This document shows, one piece after another, positions 40,901 to 51,900 of a stretch of DNA of 64,000 nt. The notes under the pieces are model-generated. The model did no database searches. It saw only the letters and a list, made by a program, of their open reading frames with translations, and was not told the DNA's origin. The translations under genes were made by a program, and so were the position numbers. The DNA comes from an uncultured Verrucomicrobiales bacterium (lineage in GTDB: Bacteria > Verrucomicrobiota > Verrucomicrobiia > Verrucomicrobiales > DEV007): positions 17,370 to 81,369 of the forward strand of contig CALLLI010000036.1 in NCBI GenBank assembly GCA_938082635.1, in the 5' to 3' direction. Numbering within the stretch: the first letter of the stretch is position 1; each line of letters opens with the position of its first letter.

Positions 40901-43900
40901 CGGCGGCCGTCGCCCATCCCACTGGCAACAAACGCAAAGCCCAGACATAGCCATCGCCAACACGCGCACCCGTATCGATGACCAAATCAAACGTGTGGTT
41001 TCCAGATCCCGCCGCCAGACTCACATTGCCCTGAGCTGCCGTCCGCCAGCCACCGTTAGAATCCTGCAGCCACACCCACAACTCGCGCGTCTCCGTAGCC
41101 GCATACTCGACACTCACGGTCACCGTCTCCCCATGTACCACACTACCCGGGACACTTAGATTCGCCAAACCATCTTCGGTAGGCAGCGAGCGATCCACCG
41201 TGATCGTGGTCGTCGCAGAAACGCTCCCCACGCCATTCGTAGTCGTTAGCGTGTAAGTCGTGGTCACACTCGGCGTCACCACGACGCTACTCTGTCCGAG
41301 CACATTGCCCAGGTTCGGGGTGATTGTGAGCGCCGTGAGAGGCGTGCCACCATCCAGCACCGACCACTGCAAATCCGTCGGCTCTCCTTCAGTGAGAACC
41401 GACGCACTACTAGCAAAGCTTTCCACAACAGGTGCCGTGAAGGGCAACTCATAGATCACGGGAAGAGTATTCGAATCCAAGTTTCCACGCGATCCATCAT
41501 CCGTTGCGGAATCGGCAGGCAACCGAACCGCGATCGCCCCAGGAGCAGCCGGCGTCACATCGAATCGATAAATGTCGCCAGCGCCAGACAGCGAACTGAC
41601 AGTCGCATTCGACAGCGCGAAATCACCTAACGAAAGCCCAGTGACTGCGGCGGTGAAACGTACGGTGACTTCAAAGGGGCCCATGACAGAGGCAGCACTC
41701 GTCGACAAGACCACCGCTGGAGCAGACTCAGGTGGGCGCACTTCCCAAGAGAACGATTGCGACACGGTTGACCACGGATCACTTACACGCACGAGCACGG
41801 TATAATTTCCCGCACTACTTTCGCTCAGTGTCCCAGAAACGACGCCATTGCTCTCATCGATCTGCAAGCCCGGCGGCAAGTTCACGGCGGTGAAGGTCAG
41901 AACATCGTTCGTCGGGTCCGATCCAAGAATTACCAATTCGACAACTTCACCAACTTGATTGGCCTGCGGTCCAGGGTTCGCTAGGACAGGCGCAGCAGCA
42001 CCACCTTCACGAAGTTTCAGGAATTGGTTAGGCGCTGGATCCAGCACTTCCTCGACGAGCCCTGAAGGCCACCGGACCCAGAGCTTCTCGATGCTTAGCG
42101 CATTCCCCAAACCGAAGATCTGCGTGAAACTGTGACTGATTCCGTAGCTCTCGCCCCCACGCACCTCTCGCACCTGCACTCCCCACGGACCATGCAGCTC
42201 CATGCGCGCACCAATCGCGGATTTGTTAGACGCCTCACCTTCAAGGCTAATCGAAAGGAAGCCATTGCCGTTTGGAGAAGCGAGGAAGAGCTTGTCCGGA
42301 CGGCTAGTCTGCGGCGTGTTATAGATCTTCGCGTACCCCGCATAGACATCGGTAAATCCATCGCGATTAAGATCACCCACCGCACAAGACTCGATCGTGG
42401 TAGAGGTAAAGGCCTCTCCAGAACGTGTAAAGGTGCCGGCACGATCATTAAGCCAGAGTTCGTGATCCTGCCCTACTAGCAGAAGATCCAACCAACCATC
42501 GTTATTGAAATCTCGGAATACAGTCTGGATCACCCGCCAATTCACTGAGATTCCGCACGCAGCCGTGATATCCGTGAACGTGCCGTCTCCATTGTTCTGC
42601 ATCACGACGCTTGGATCGTGGTGGTTTCCAACGAAGCAATCCAAATCACCGTCGTTATCAATATCACCAAAGTCCGCCGCCCAGGACTGTTCGCCAAAGG
42701 CCATGCCAAGATCAGAAGCGACGTTGGTGAATCCCGCCGCTCCGTCATTGCGGAAGAACATGTTAATCCGACGCGGATCTGTGTAGCTACTGACGCCGCC
42801 GCGACACTTCGAAAGATAGAGATCGAGGTCCCCATCATTGTCATAGTCCGTCCACACAGTCCCATAGTTTCCCGAGTTATCGCTCGAAGGCGTCGTCCGC
42901 GTGTTTATAAGACTGTTATCATACACAAAACTGCGTCCATTTCCGCCGCGGAACTTCGCGTTGTCCCCCACATCGTGGCAGGCAAAGATATCGAGATAGC
43001 CATCCCCATTGATATCCGCAAAGTTTACCGCCTGGAGGAAGACGCGTGGGCTAGTGAGATTAGTTGTGTTGTAAACCGTTCGACTACCATTGTTCCATTT
43101 GAGATGTAGATTGTCGTAGTAGCCGCCACTGAGTACATCCGGGTAACCATTGTCATCAGCATCGGCAAGGCACAGCCCCCACTGACGTTGATTGCTTACT
43201 TTTCCAAGATTCTGGGCAACGAAACGAGCCCCGCCAGCGGACTGGTGATCAATGAACAAGTTCTTTGCTCCATTCAAATGGACGATATCGTCAAGGCCAT
43301 CCTGATCCATGTCAGCGATCCCCATGGCCACGCCGCTTGCGTGAGACGGGTTCGCCAATCTGCTAGAGCGATCAAAAAAAGTGATCGCAGCCGCATTCGT
43401 TCCCGAGATCACTTGAATCGTCACTGTGCTCGCGTTAGAAACGCCGCCAGCTCCATCGTTCACCACATAGGTGAAGCTATCCGTCCCTAAGAAATCAGTA
43501 TTCGGCGCGTAACGCGCATAGCCGTTGGAAAGCCATTCCAACGATCCTTGAGAAGGCTCGGTCGAGCTTTCTCGAACTAACACATCGTTATCGAGGTCAG
43601 TATCGTTGGACAAGACTGGGATATCCACGAACTCCCCTTGCAACGTGCTCGCTTCATCATCTTGCGCCACCGGTGATCGATTGAGCCCGCCACCATCAGG
43701 GTCAGGCGTCAGAGCAAGAATCCACTCACTAATCGCAGTCACGGCCTCGTCATGCACGACGTTCCGACCAATCGGCGGCATCTGATGGATCCCAACTGAA
43801 CTGACCCGCCGATGCAAGATGCTCCTCTGGATGCTCTGCGGCACGACCACGCGCGCATCTTCTACTCCAAGATCATAGAGCACGGAACCATCAATAAGAT

Positions 43901-44852
43901 TCTGCTCAGCAGATGGCGTTGTAAAACGCGTGTCAAAGGAGGTCGCCAAAGCGTCAGGCCGATGGCAGTGCGCACAGTTTGCATCGAGATAGGAACGCAC
44001 CCGCGTTTCGATAGACGCGTTGGTGTCGTCCAAAGATACAGAACTCAAATACCCAGGAATCGCTGACTCATCGAGAGCTGGCGATAACAGCCCCAAGTGG
44101 TTTAACGTCCGCAGCTGGTTATCATTCCTCCCGGTGCTCGGATACGTAAAATCACCGTTCAGTTGATGCGTGTTCAAACCTAACATGTAGCCCGAATCGG
44201 GATTGTGACAGCTCAGACAATCAGTGCGACTCGGATAAGACCACGTTTGCGTGCTCACGGTACCACTCGCATCAGTCACCGTGATCTCTTCGGACGCTCC
44301 ATCTAACAAGAGATCGGCATCGGACCCATCTTCGCGCCATTGATAGGTCACTCCGTAGATACCACCATTGGCTGCGCGTACAATGAAGCGTGTTTCCACT
44401 CGGCGAATATGTGAGGGATCGCGCCCATCGGTCGGCAAGTCGAACTGCTTCACCGCCACAGTACCGACCGGGAAGTCCCAAGGAGACTCTGGAGAAAACT
44501 GTATCTGCTCTGCAGCCGAATCGGCTGCACCATCATTCGGAACAGCGACCCAACGCTGCTTCACAGAACCATCCGTCCAAAGTGGCGAGTTCACGCCGTA
44601 AGGCACCAAACCAGCACGGGGCGAAAGCGAGGCCAGATCCGTGAACGCCCCAGTCTCAGAAAGGAGACTCGGTGGCTGCGGAGCCCCGGCCACGCCAGGC
44701 TCGGTCGAGGGAAAGATGCCGTCCAAATAAGCACTAATCGGCGTCAGCGCATCTTGCCCATACTGCTGGGCCTTCCCCAGCTGGAGACCGCACACCAGCG
44801 TCATCAAGCCCAGAACCAAGGCACAGGAGGTCGTCGAAACACATCGCTTCAT
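37917..44852 (-). CDS. Giant secreted protein (2311 aa): diheme-cytochrome-like N-terminus, cadherin/Ig-like, FG-GAP/UnbV, triple repeat module, discoidin-like, PA14
   Basis: CxxCH motifs DCLSCHNPDSGYMLGLNTHQLN and NCAHCHRPDA; FG-GAP VWTDYDNDGDLDLYLSKC and IGARMELHGPWGVQVREVRGGESY (UnbV/ASPIC-like); PA14-like FFAIRYRGCLAIPADGDYTLFLRSDEGSRLYLDGNLVVDNDGVHD. Confidence 0.85.
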   Translation of the reverse strand: MKRCVSTTSCALVLGLMTLVCGLQLGKAQQYGQDALTPISAYLDGIFPSTEPGVAGAPQPPSLLSETGAFTDLASLSPRAGLVPYGVNSPLWTDGSVKQRWVAVPNDGAADSAAEQIQFSPESPWDFPVGTVAVKQFDLPTDGRDPSHIRRVETRFIVRAANGGIYGVTYQWREDGSDADLLLDGASEEITVTDASGTVSTQTWSYPSRTDCLSCHNPDSGYMLGLNTHQLNGDFTYPSTGRNDNQLRTLNHLGLLSPALDESAIPGYLSSVSLDDTNASIETRVRSYLDANCAHCHRPDALATSFDTRFTTPSAEQNLIDGSVLYDLGVEDARVVVPQSIQRSILHRRVSSVGIHQMPPIGRNVVHDEAVTAISEWILALTPDPDGGGLNRSPVAQDDEASTLQGEFVDIPVLSNDTDLDNDVLVRESSTEPSQGSLEWLSNGYARYAPNTDFLGTDSFTYVVNDGAGGVSNASTVTIQVISGTNAAAITFFDRSSRLANPSHASGVAMGIADMDQDGLDDIVHLNGAKNLFIDHQSAGGARFVAQNLGKVSNQRQWGLCLADADDNGYPDVLSGGYYDNLHLKWNNGSRTVYNTTNLTSPRVFLQAVNFADINGDGYLDIFACHDVGDNAKFRGGNGRSFVYDNSLINTRTTPSSDNSGNYGTVWTDYDNDGDLDLYLSKCRGGVSSYTDPRRINMFFRNDGAAGFTNVASDLGMAFGEQSWAADFGDIDNDGDLDCFVGNHHDPSVVMQNNGDGTFTDITAACGISVNWRVIQTVFRDFNNDGWLDLLLVGQDHELWLNDRAGTFTRSGEAFTSTTIESCAVGDLNRDGFTDVYAGYAKIYNTPQTSRPDKLFLASPNGNGFLSISLEGEASNKSAIGARMELHGPWGVQVREVRGGESYGISHSFTQIFGLGNALSIEKLWVRWPSGLVEEVLDPAPNQFLKLREGGAAAPVLANPGPQANQVGEVVELVILGSDPTNDVLTFTAVNLPPGLQIDESNGVVSGTLSESSAGNYTVLVRVSDPWSTVSQSFSWEVRPPESAPAVVLSTSAASVMGPFEVTVRFTAAVTGLSLGDFALSNATVSSLSGAGDIYRFDVTPAAPGAIAVRLPADSATDDGSRGNLDSNTLPVIYELPFTAPVVESFASSASVLTEGEPTDLQWSVLDGGTPLTALTITPNLGNVLGQSSVVVTPSVTTTYTLTTTNGVGSVSATTTITVDRSLPTEDGLANLSVPGSVVHGETVTVSVEYAATETRELWVWLQDSNGGWRTAAQGNVSLAAGSGNHTFDLVIDTGARVGDGYVWALRLLPVGWATAADALAEDFGLADVRAGTAPPEVDALGAIVLPELVMSPDTITLDIPFQVTERRELRVYLHDSQNGWFTVAKGNATVEPGFGAHAFTLPVVTGAREGDGYVWAVRLLPLGATTDDDALDADYGNATVERNSGGPATQDIVTSVEAPSAVQPATVVEVQVDYEATVRRDLGIWLHDSTDGWRTIGQGLVKVDPGIGSQTFNIGIVGDARPGAGYIWAVRLLPEGWADSDEAFDAFYKDAQVDERATDLVNLAVLPTASATQASVYGTVFEADLARDGNTDGDWRNGSVTHTELDVDAWWDLDLGSVRAVDHLLLWNRNDCCGDRLVPYNVFVSKEPFVSTDVSEVSNQLGVSKFTYNEVPLPTQRIDVNRAARYVRVQLSGVNYLSLAEVEVYGSLGGALVNGMTYSYYEGTWTQLPDFTTMNPVLTGTLSSINLTPRARDDFFAIRYRGCLAIPADGDYTLFLRSDEGSRLYLDGNLVVDNDGVHDVAEVSETITLAAGMHPVEVHYFEREGAETLEVSWAGPGFAREELPNSAITVNETGENLGFHHVGRRVPTHDNADGDLLDLAAEYALGRNPYVASMEDVGIDLQAHEEGTRLSVSYKRPAGHSNIDYWLEVSADLVSWSTVLRESEIETLRYGWEKVNYDHLEDLPGVSLERGFVRLRIWHHDWNYETTTPICGWYRTSFSSGYQTHGVSLNASPIYASSIAEVDVDGARFTLAAPGLREFLGEGAYYLELASGQHEGHRFDIDLAGTTDQVVSIDLRGLHNTLSALPTSGLRFSQAVIRPHRLLGEVYPVGQFQGSNDPASADQMQFFNGTGYDSYYLLDAGGRRHWVASGDTDLDNAHQMVIPPGVGAFVRLSSDSLGASVLVTGHLRDHAFIQPLQQGYNLLAPSAPLDMSPSTRGLTLSNGFLGDSDPTGADQVQLWLGDLVQGILGYRGYFLLEADGHEYWTGATDPDLTDEDHSTLFMGDRAFFFQATGESHRSYRVPAVEIQRER

Positions 44853-45013
44853 TCATACGGATATTATAATTACCACCATAAGTAAAGCATTTGATTATAA
44901 CTTCCATAACAATAACTCAGATCTGAGACACGATCGCCCGCCCTGACCACCAAAAGCTCAAGAATGGCCCCATCACTTCCTGACAGCGCCTGCGTAGACC
45001 AGAGCGACAAATC

Positions 45014-45847
45014 ATGAGCATCTCGCTCTCTCACCGCCCCTTACAGTTCGCCCCCACCCTGGTTATTCTAGGTCTTGGGCACCTTCTCATCGCCGCAAAT
45101 CTCTTAGCCGGCATTCATCCCAATTCCCTACCACGCCCTCCTCTGGAAACCGATATCTTCGTTTCGGGCACCAATATGGCAAAGAACGCTGGCTTTTTCG
45201 AGATCACCAACAGTATCGGCGCGGCTATTCACAAAGTGAAGAAAGGGGATTCCATGCTCATCCGCTGTATCCGGCCGCCTGACAGATCCGGCAGACCAGG
45301 AAGCATCGCCTTCACCCGCTACAATCGCGGAACACTCAATCGCGGCACTGAACAAGTCATCATCGTTGAGAACAAAGGAAACGCCACAGACTCCTTTCGA
45401 CTCAGAGTGACCGAATCGAATGCCACCGATTGGGAGAACGATTACCTCCTTGAAGGCAATGATGAGAGAGCCGCAATGACCAGCCCTGACGGAGACCTCC
45501 TCGCCAATCTCCCGTCGGGTGAGAAGCGCCAATTCGACGCTAGCCTGCGACCAGGAAACGCCTCACTCACTCCAGGCTCCTTGGACACCACCATGGAGAT
45601 CGAACCCGTCAGCGAAATGCCTGATCACTTCGAAGTAAGAATCACCGTCACCAACAGGAATACGGCACAAGCAACCTCCACATCGCCTCGAATCGTCTTT
45701 CCTCCTGGAGCTTCGTCTTCCGAAGGCACGCTTCCCTATCACTTTGTCAGCGGTACTTATCTCAATCCTGTCTTCGTCAATATTGATGCGGGCACGTCAC
45801 ACACCTACATCGGAACAATGGAACTCCCTCTACCAGACCCTCATTAA
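45014..45847 (+). CDS. Secreted hypothetical protein
   Basis: N-terminal hydrophobic signal FAPTLVILGLGHLLIAANLLA; codon usage plausible; no family recognised. Confidence 0.6.
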   Translation: MSISLSHRPLQFAPTLVILGLGHLLIAANLLAGIHPNSLPRPPLETDIFVSGTNMAKNAGFFEITNSIGAAIHKVKKGDSMLIRCIRPPDRSGRPGSIAFTRYNRGTLNRGTEQVIIVENKGNATDSFRLRVTESNATDWENDYLLEGNDERAAMTSPDGDLLANLPSGEKRQFDASLRPGNASLTPGSLDTTMEIEPVSEMPDHFEVRITVTNRNTAQATSTSPRIVFPPGASSSEGTLPYHFVSGTYLNPVFVNIDAGTSHTYIGTMELPLPDPH

Positions 45848-46062
45848 TTTCTTGCAGACACATCAGACTGTGTCACCGCAGGCATAAGCACTATCACAAA
45901 CGTCATTCTCTAAAACTTCATCAGGGCAAATTCAGATGGATCGCCTGTCGGCACTAGTGAACCCGACCAGATTCCACTCGGCGATTGGAACTTCAATCTA
46001 GATGCCGAAATGGTCACCATGATTTGGGACTCTGAAATCGGAAGAAGGACGAAGAGACCCAG

Positions 46063-47965
46063 CTACTGAGCGGCGGGACTGACCCCGAGAGAAAAGAAGG
46101 CCCTAACGTCGGCTGAGAAATCCCCTGGGAGCTCCACTTGGAGGTGATCGTATAAGAGGCCGTCGGTCATCGTCGTGGTTGTTGAATCCGTCTGCGGGAG
46201 CCACATAGTAAGGTCACTGCTGCTTAGGATGTCCCAATCCACCCCCATGGTATGATCGGCTCTCATGAAGTCGATCACGACAGGCCCTTCGAAACTGCTA
46301 GCATCCAACGACGCGAGCCCATCAGGGACCAACGGATTCAATCCCAGAAAATACTCTGCTAGAGTGTTAAACCCATCGCCATCAAATTCGGCGTCATCTC
46401 CCCAGTGGGTGGCCTCTTTGCATGCGTCCGCCAAGTCTGCTGCGGGAAAACAACGTGTGCGCCAAGTCCCCAATTCAATCGGAGCGGAATCGCCACCATC
46501 AACAGCGGATTTGGTGATCCTGACCTCGTCTACATAGCCCTCAAAATTACCGATCGTCAGATCCCAATGAGATATGCTTGTGGCGTTTAACGACGCAGGT
46601 TCCTCCGCGACCAGATTCTCGTTTAGATAGACCCGCATCATGGAACTCTCACCACCTTCCTCATAGACGATCTTCAGATGGAACCATTGATCTTCGCTCC
46701 AGAACGCGCCAAAGGTCGATTCGGGGTCGAGCGCACTGTGGTTGAAGGTCATCTCTGGATCATTCGTGTATTTATTCTCGTCTAATCGGAGCCCACCGAA
46801 GGACAGAAACGTCACTCGATCGTCATTCTGTTCTTTGGCATGGTCCACGTAGAGCAGCGCCTCGATGGTCAGGCTCTGGCCAGGATCCGGTTGGATGTCG
46901 TCATCATGAAAGACGGCGACGATGAAGTCATCTCGTCCAGTGAATTTGATAGCTTGCGATCCAGGCAAGGGTGACGCCATCCACCCCATGTTGTCAGAGG
47001 CCAATGAAGTGTTTCCGTAGGCGCGAAAGTGATAGAGATCCTGGCTGCCATTTCTAAAAGAGTCATCGAAGTGATAATGAGCAACGGTGGGAGACTGAAT
47101 GGATTTCAAGATTTCGTGAGAGGGAGACGAACCCAGTGGGAGGACTGGATCAACACTGGAAGATCCCTGGTCCCAGCCGTCACAACCGGACACCGGCAAC
47201 TCTCGGATGAAGATATTAGGAAATTCAATCCGGTCGAACCCTTCAGCCAAACCCTCACCTTGAAGGCAGATGGTTCCTTTGTGATGATACAGAGGGTCCA
47301 CGATGGGATGCTGGGTAATGACCACGCCATCGATCTCGATCGTCACGAACTGATTCATCACCAAGATGCGCATGTGTGTCCACACATTGTCCACGGTGGG
47401 AGAAGGAGAAACGTCATCATCGGTCGTGGTTGGGCCCACGGGAAAGAGATTCCCTGTACGACGATTGGTCGCTGCAACCGCCGTGTTGTTGATCTGGGCC
47501 TCAAGATCGTTGTACTTTTCAGGAAAATCCACAGCCTGATAGCGGCTTCGAAAATACACCCCCGAATTGGTTCCAATTTCGGTGCGAAACTCACAGACGA
47601 GTTCCAGATCGGACCATCCATCGTCGTCTGAGCGAGCTAGTCGGATCTGGTCCCATGGGCAGCGCCGGCCCTTCGTAGTATGTGTGGTTCTCCCCGCTCC
47701 AATTCTCGTGGGTCAGGATGCCATCGACGACTTTCCAGATGTTGGTTTCGAAATGGTCGACGTCCGGCTTGCTCGGGTCGATGTCGGTGGCCTCCCGCCA
47801 ATCGTCTAAATCCTCGGGATCCCCGTCAAACAAGGCCACCCAACCTTCGCCTTGAGGGGGCATGCCAATAGGCGCGGGGCAATTGAACTCCTGGGCAGGA
47901 AGAACCGAGATGCCTAACCAGAGAAAAAAGCACCCTAGAACCCCTGAGAAACGATCGTGCGACAA
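46063..47965 (-). pseudogene. Secreted DUF1080 (3-keto-disaccharide hydrolase-like) plus LamG protein, split by a frameshift near 47.65 kb
   Basis: ORF 47591..47965 (EGWVALFDGDPEDLDDWRE...WKVVDGILTHEN) and ORF 46063..47559 (YFRSRYQAVDFPEKYNDLEAQINNT...HHKGTICLQGEGLAEGFDRIEFPNIFIREL) are complementary parts of one family in different frames. Confidence 0.8.
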
Positions 47966-48399
47966 ACACGTGAACTACCCTAAAAGCTTCGGTGCTCTTG
48001 TCGCCAAAATTCCCCAACGGCTCTTCAAAAAGAGTCATTGCTGAGAGGATTGGCTAACTTCGAAGGTCACTCACGGCATTCCGAAGAGCCTCCGATGACA
48101 CGTCATCCAAAAGGTGGGCGTGTCCGAAACTACCTCGCCCGGTGTGTTAGCGCTCAATATCAAGGCATCGACAATCATCGGAGCCTTCCAATGTGTCGTC
48201 TATCTATCGACACAATAACGAAGCCTCGAAATCTAACATTATCTTTCATAACCATTCGGCACACTCCCCTTCAGAGATACACAGGACCAACTAAGGATGG
48301 CCTATCACGTATGTGACAGACGACATCCTATGCGACACACAAATGCAAAGCCAACCCACATTCAGCGATCCTCCATGATAATCATTGAACGATAGAACA

Positions 48400-48710
48400 C
48401 CAGAAACATGTTAGCCAATGTCCTTAGCGAGCTCCTCTTCCAACCACTCGGATACTGATTCCGATGTCGCTCATGTCGTCGGAAGTTTGCTGTTCCTCGT
48501 AGCTCTGACACCTCGTTGCCGAGCCAATCGTTTGGACTTGCGAGCGACCAGGGTGAACACGTTCTGCGCCACCTCCTCGGCAGCTGTCGTCTTTCCAAGC
48601 CGACGTCTCGCAATCCCATAAACCATGCCCGAGCAAACGTGAACAAATTCCATAAAGGCCCGCTCCTCTCCCGAGTCCGCGTAACGTTGAAGTAGGACAT
48701 CAGCATCCAT
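48400..48710 (-). pseudogene. ECF sigma factor remnant (truncated, frameshifted)
   Basis: From ATG at 48710: MDADVLLQRYADSGEERAFMEFVHVCSGMVYGIARRRLGKTTAAEEVAQNVFTLVARKSKRLARQ = sigma region 2; no region 4, other frames carry a degraded continuation. Confidence 0.75.
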
Positions 48711-48982
48711 AGGTTCGTCTATTCGAGAGATTACCGTTATCCTGGCGCAGAAATGTGCCGGAATTCGCCACAAATTCTGGTGTTTGTTCCTGACAACGAC
48801 GATTGCTGAAACGCTCCACTCTCGGATTCGTCCATTTCTATTTGCGAGAGAACTAAGCCTGCGCGTGATCCCGAGTCTGAGTCGCACGAGCGCGATAGGA
48901 ATCACGTGTGTAGCCCCACTATCGGATTCCTTGATAAGTCGATGGAGATTCCGGCGTATTAAAGGACTGGTCAATAATTACC

Positions 48983-51900
48983 ATGAATACGAGCTTTCGA
49001 CGTCCTGGGGCGCTTCTTCTATTTCTGCTACTGTGCGTGCTAGGAACGGCACCCGCAGAACTAGTACATCGGTGGAACTTTAACAACGCGGCCGGCGCCG
49101 CTCCTGCTGGCACCACGGTGACGGATTCCATTGGCAGTGCTAACGGAACCATCTTGGGTACCGGTGCCACGCTCACCGGGACAGAGGTGTCGCTTCCTGG
49201 AGGCACGTCAGCGACCTCGCCTGCCTTTGTAAATTTGCCTAACGGATTGCTCTCGAGCCATGCAGCGGTAACGTTTGAGGCTTGGTACACGGTCGACGCG
49301 ATTCAGGACTGGGCCCGGGTGTGGGACTTCGGTTCAAATTGGTTAGGCGAGTATGACGACTTCGCAGAAACGTCAAGCGCTCGGGATTCGTTTATGTTTG
49401 CCCCGCATCGAGGCACAAACTTAAGCAATCAGGAGTTAAGTGTGCGAAATCAAGATCCAGCTACACTTGGAACCGGCACGTCAGCAACTGGGGGCACTGT
49501 TTCTACACAGGGAAATTTCACCACCACCACCGGCACCCGCTATCATGTGGTCGGCGTCTGGGATTCCTTCCAAACCGGCGAATCTCGAATCACCTATTAC
49601 CGAGATGGCATTCGCGCCGCGACTGTGGTCGCTCCCTACGTGGCAGCTGACATGAACGACATTAATAATTGGTTAGGTCGTTCCAATTATCTGTCAAATG
49701 GCTATCTTGAAGGAAGCATCGATGAATTCCGGATTCACGACCATGCCATGTCAGCTTGGGAGGCCGCACTGTCTCATCAGTTGGGTTCTGAAATCATAGA
49801 TAGCGATAGTGATGGTTTGCGAGATGAGTGGGAGACGTATTTCTTCGAAAATCTCGCGCAAGCAGCGAGCGGGAATACAGATGGCGATGCCCTCACGCAT
49901 GCCCAGGAACAGGCGCGGGGCGCTAATCCTACAAAGCCTGATACGGATGGCGATGGTTTGATGGATGACGTCGAGACGCGAACAGGAATCTATGTTTCAA
50001 TAAGTGATCGCGGGACGGACCCCGGCGAAGTGGATTCGGATCACGATGACTTGGATGATGCTGTCGAATCAGGGACTGGAAGCTTCGTCTCGGAAACGAA
50101 TACCGGAACCAATCCTAGCCATATTGATAGTGATGGCGACGGATCAGATGATGCGTTCGAGGTCCGCGTCGGACGAGATCCCAATAGCGCAGCAAGTGTG
50201 CCTACGCTGCTGGCTGATTCGGCTTCTGGTTGGAGCTCCTCTGGAATTCAGGGAGAGAACGGGTGGACCTTTGGATATCGGGATGTGGCCATGTCGATTG
50301 CCAAGGCATACGACCCTATCAATGACTTCGAAGATTTTCCTACAACGTGGTGGACTGGCTCCTACTGGGATCATCCGAATGGAAATCCTCCTTGGACAGA
50401 AATCCGGGAGGGAAGTTCTCATCCAGGATCAGAGAGCATTGATGCGACTACAGAACTCGACGGAGAAGTACAATGGCCTGTCAGGCGTTGGCTTTCCACC
50501 TTGTCCGGCGAGAAAGCGGTGACCTTGGCCTTTCATGTGCGCAAGACACATACCACGTGCGGCAACGGTGTCACCGCCATCATCGCTGTGAATGGGATTG
50601 AGCGCGGGCAAATCGTGATCGAATTCGATAATGAAGACGGGGCATGGGGAATCGTCCCACTGAGCGTGCAGCCGAATGACATCGTGGATCTCATTCACTC
50701 TCCCATGGGCCCAGACGGAGAGTTCAGTGAGGGGTGTGATGGTTCTCAGTTGCGCTTGGAGATTCTCGATGCGGCAGACAGCGACGCAGACGGCCTAGCA
50801 GATCTTTGGGAAATGGCCTGGTTTAATGACTTGGACGAGATCGGCACGAGCGATCCAGACAATGATGATTTGAACCATTTGGGAGAGCAGCGCTGGGGCA
50901 CCAATCCCAACGACGATGATAGTGACGACGACACGTTGAAAGATGGCGTGGAAACCGCGACCTGGGTGTATGTCAATGCCAGCAATCGCGGCACGAGCCC
51001 CGTCTTAGCCGATACCGATGGCGACGGCCTTAGCGATGCCGTTGAAGACAACAGTGGAACCTTTGTCAGTGCCACACAGACCGGCACGAACCCCTTGCTG
51101 ACAGACTCAGATACGGATGGGTACCGCGATGACAAGGAAATCGCGGTGGGAAGTCTGCCCACCTCTTCAGCAAGTGTGCCCGTGAATGGCGCAGGCTTGT
51201 TAGCTTATTGGGACTTTGACGACGCAACGGACCCAACAAAGGCACTCGACGAGGTGGCTGGCCGCGTCGGTATCTTTGATAGTAGAGCTGCATTCTCGGC
51301 AGACACGGGCGGCCACAGTGGCACGGTCGGTGATCGCTCGCTTGATCTGGGTACCTCGCAAGTAAATCAGCGAATGCGTTCACTGGAAACAGCGTGGCTG
51401 CATGGTGCGGCGGCGCGAGACACGATCACGGTATCATTCTGGCAGCAGCTCGATGGACTGACGGCCTCAAGCGCCTTCTGGATCGACTCGCCAACGGTGG
51501 ACCGCGCGGCACAGGCACATGCGCCTTGGTCGAACAACAACATCTCTTGGGACACAGGAGAAGGCTACGAAGATGATACACGACTCAACGTGAAGGTGCC
51601 CGCTGACACCGATGTGACCTCCGGCTGGCATCACTTTGTCTTCGTAAAAGAAGGCAATCGCAAGTCTGTGTGGCTCAACGGCACGTTGTTAGCATCAGGC
51701 GTCAACAGCGGAGAGCTCGCCTTGGACATGGAGACGCTCACGGTCGGTGCAAGTCGAACAGGCTGGGGAAGCATCAGCGGACAAATCGATGAATTTTCCA
51801 TCTTTGCTGACGCGCTCAACTCTACTGACATTGCGGCATTATCTGGCGGCAGCACGCCTCTCGATATCCGGCCAATCATTGATACGGATGATGATGGCAT

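Noticed and set aside
40164-41200. Regularly spaced similar blocks suggesting an array (CRISPR-like)
   Set aside because: Blocks are ~330 bp protein-coding module duplications in frame with a large ORF, not short direct repeats with spacers.
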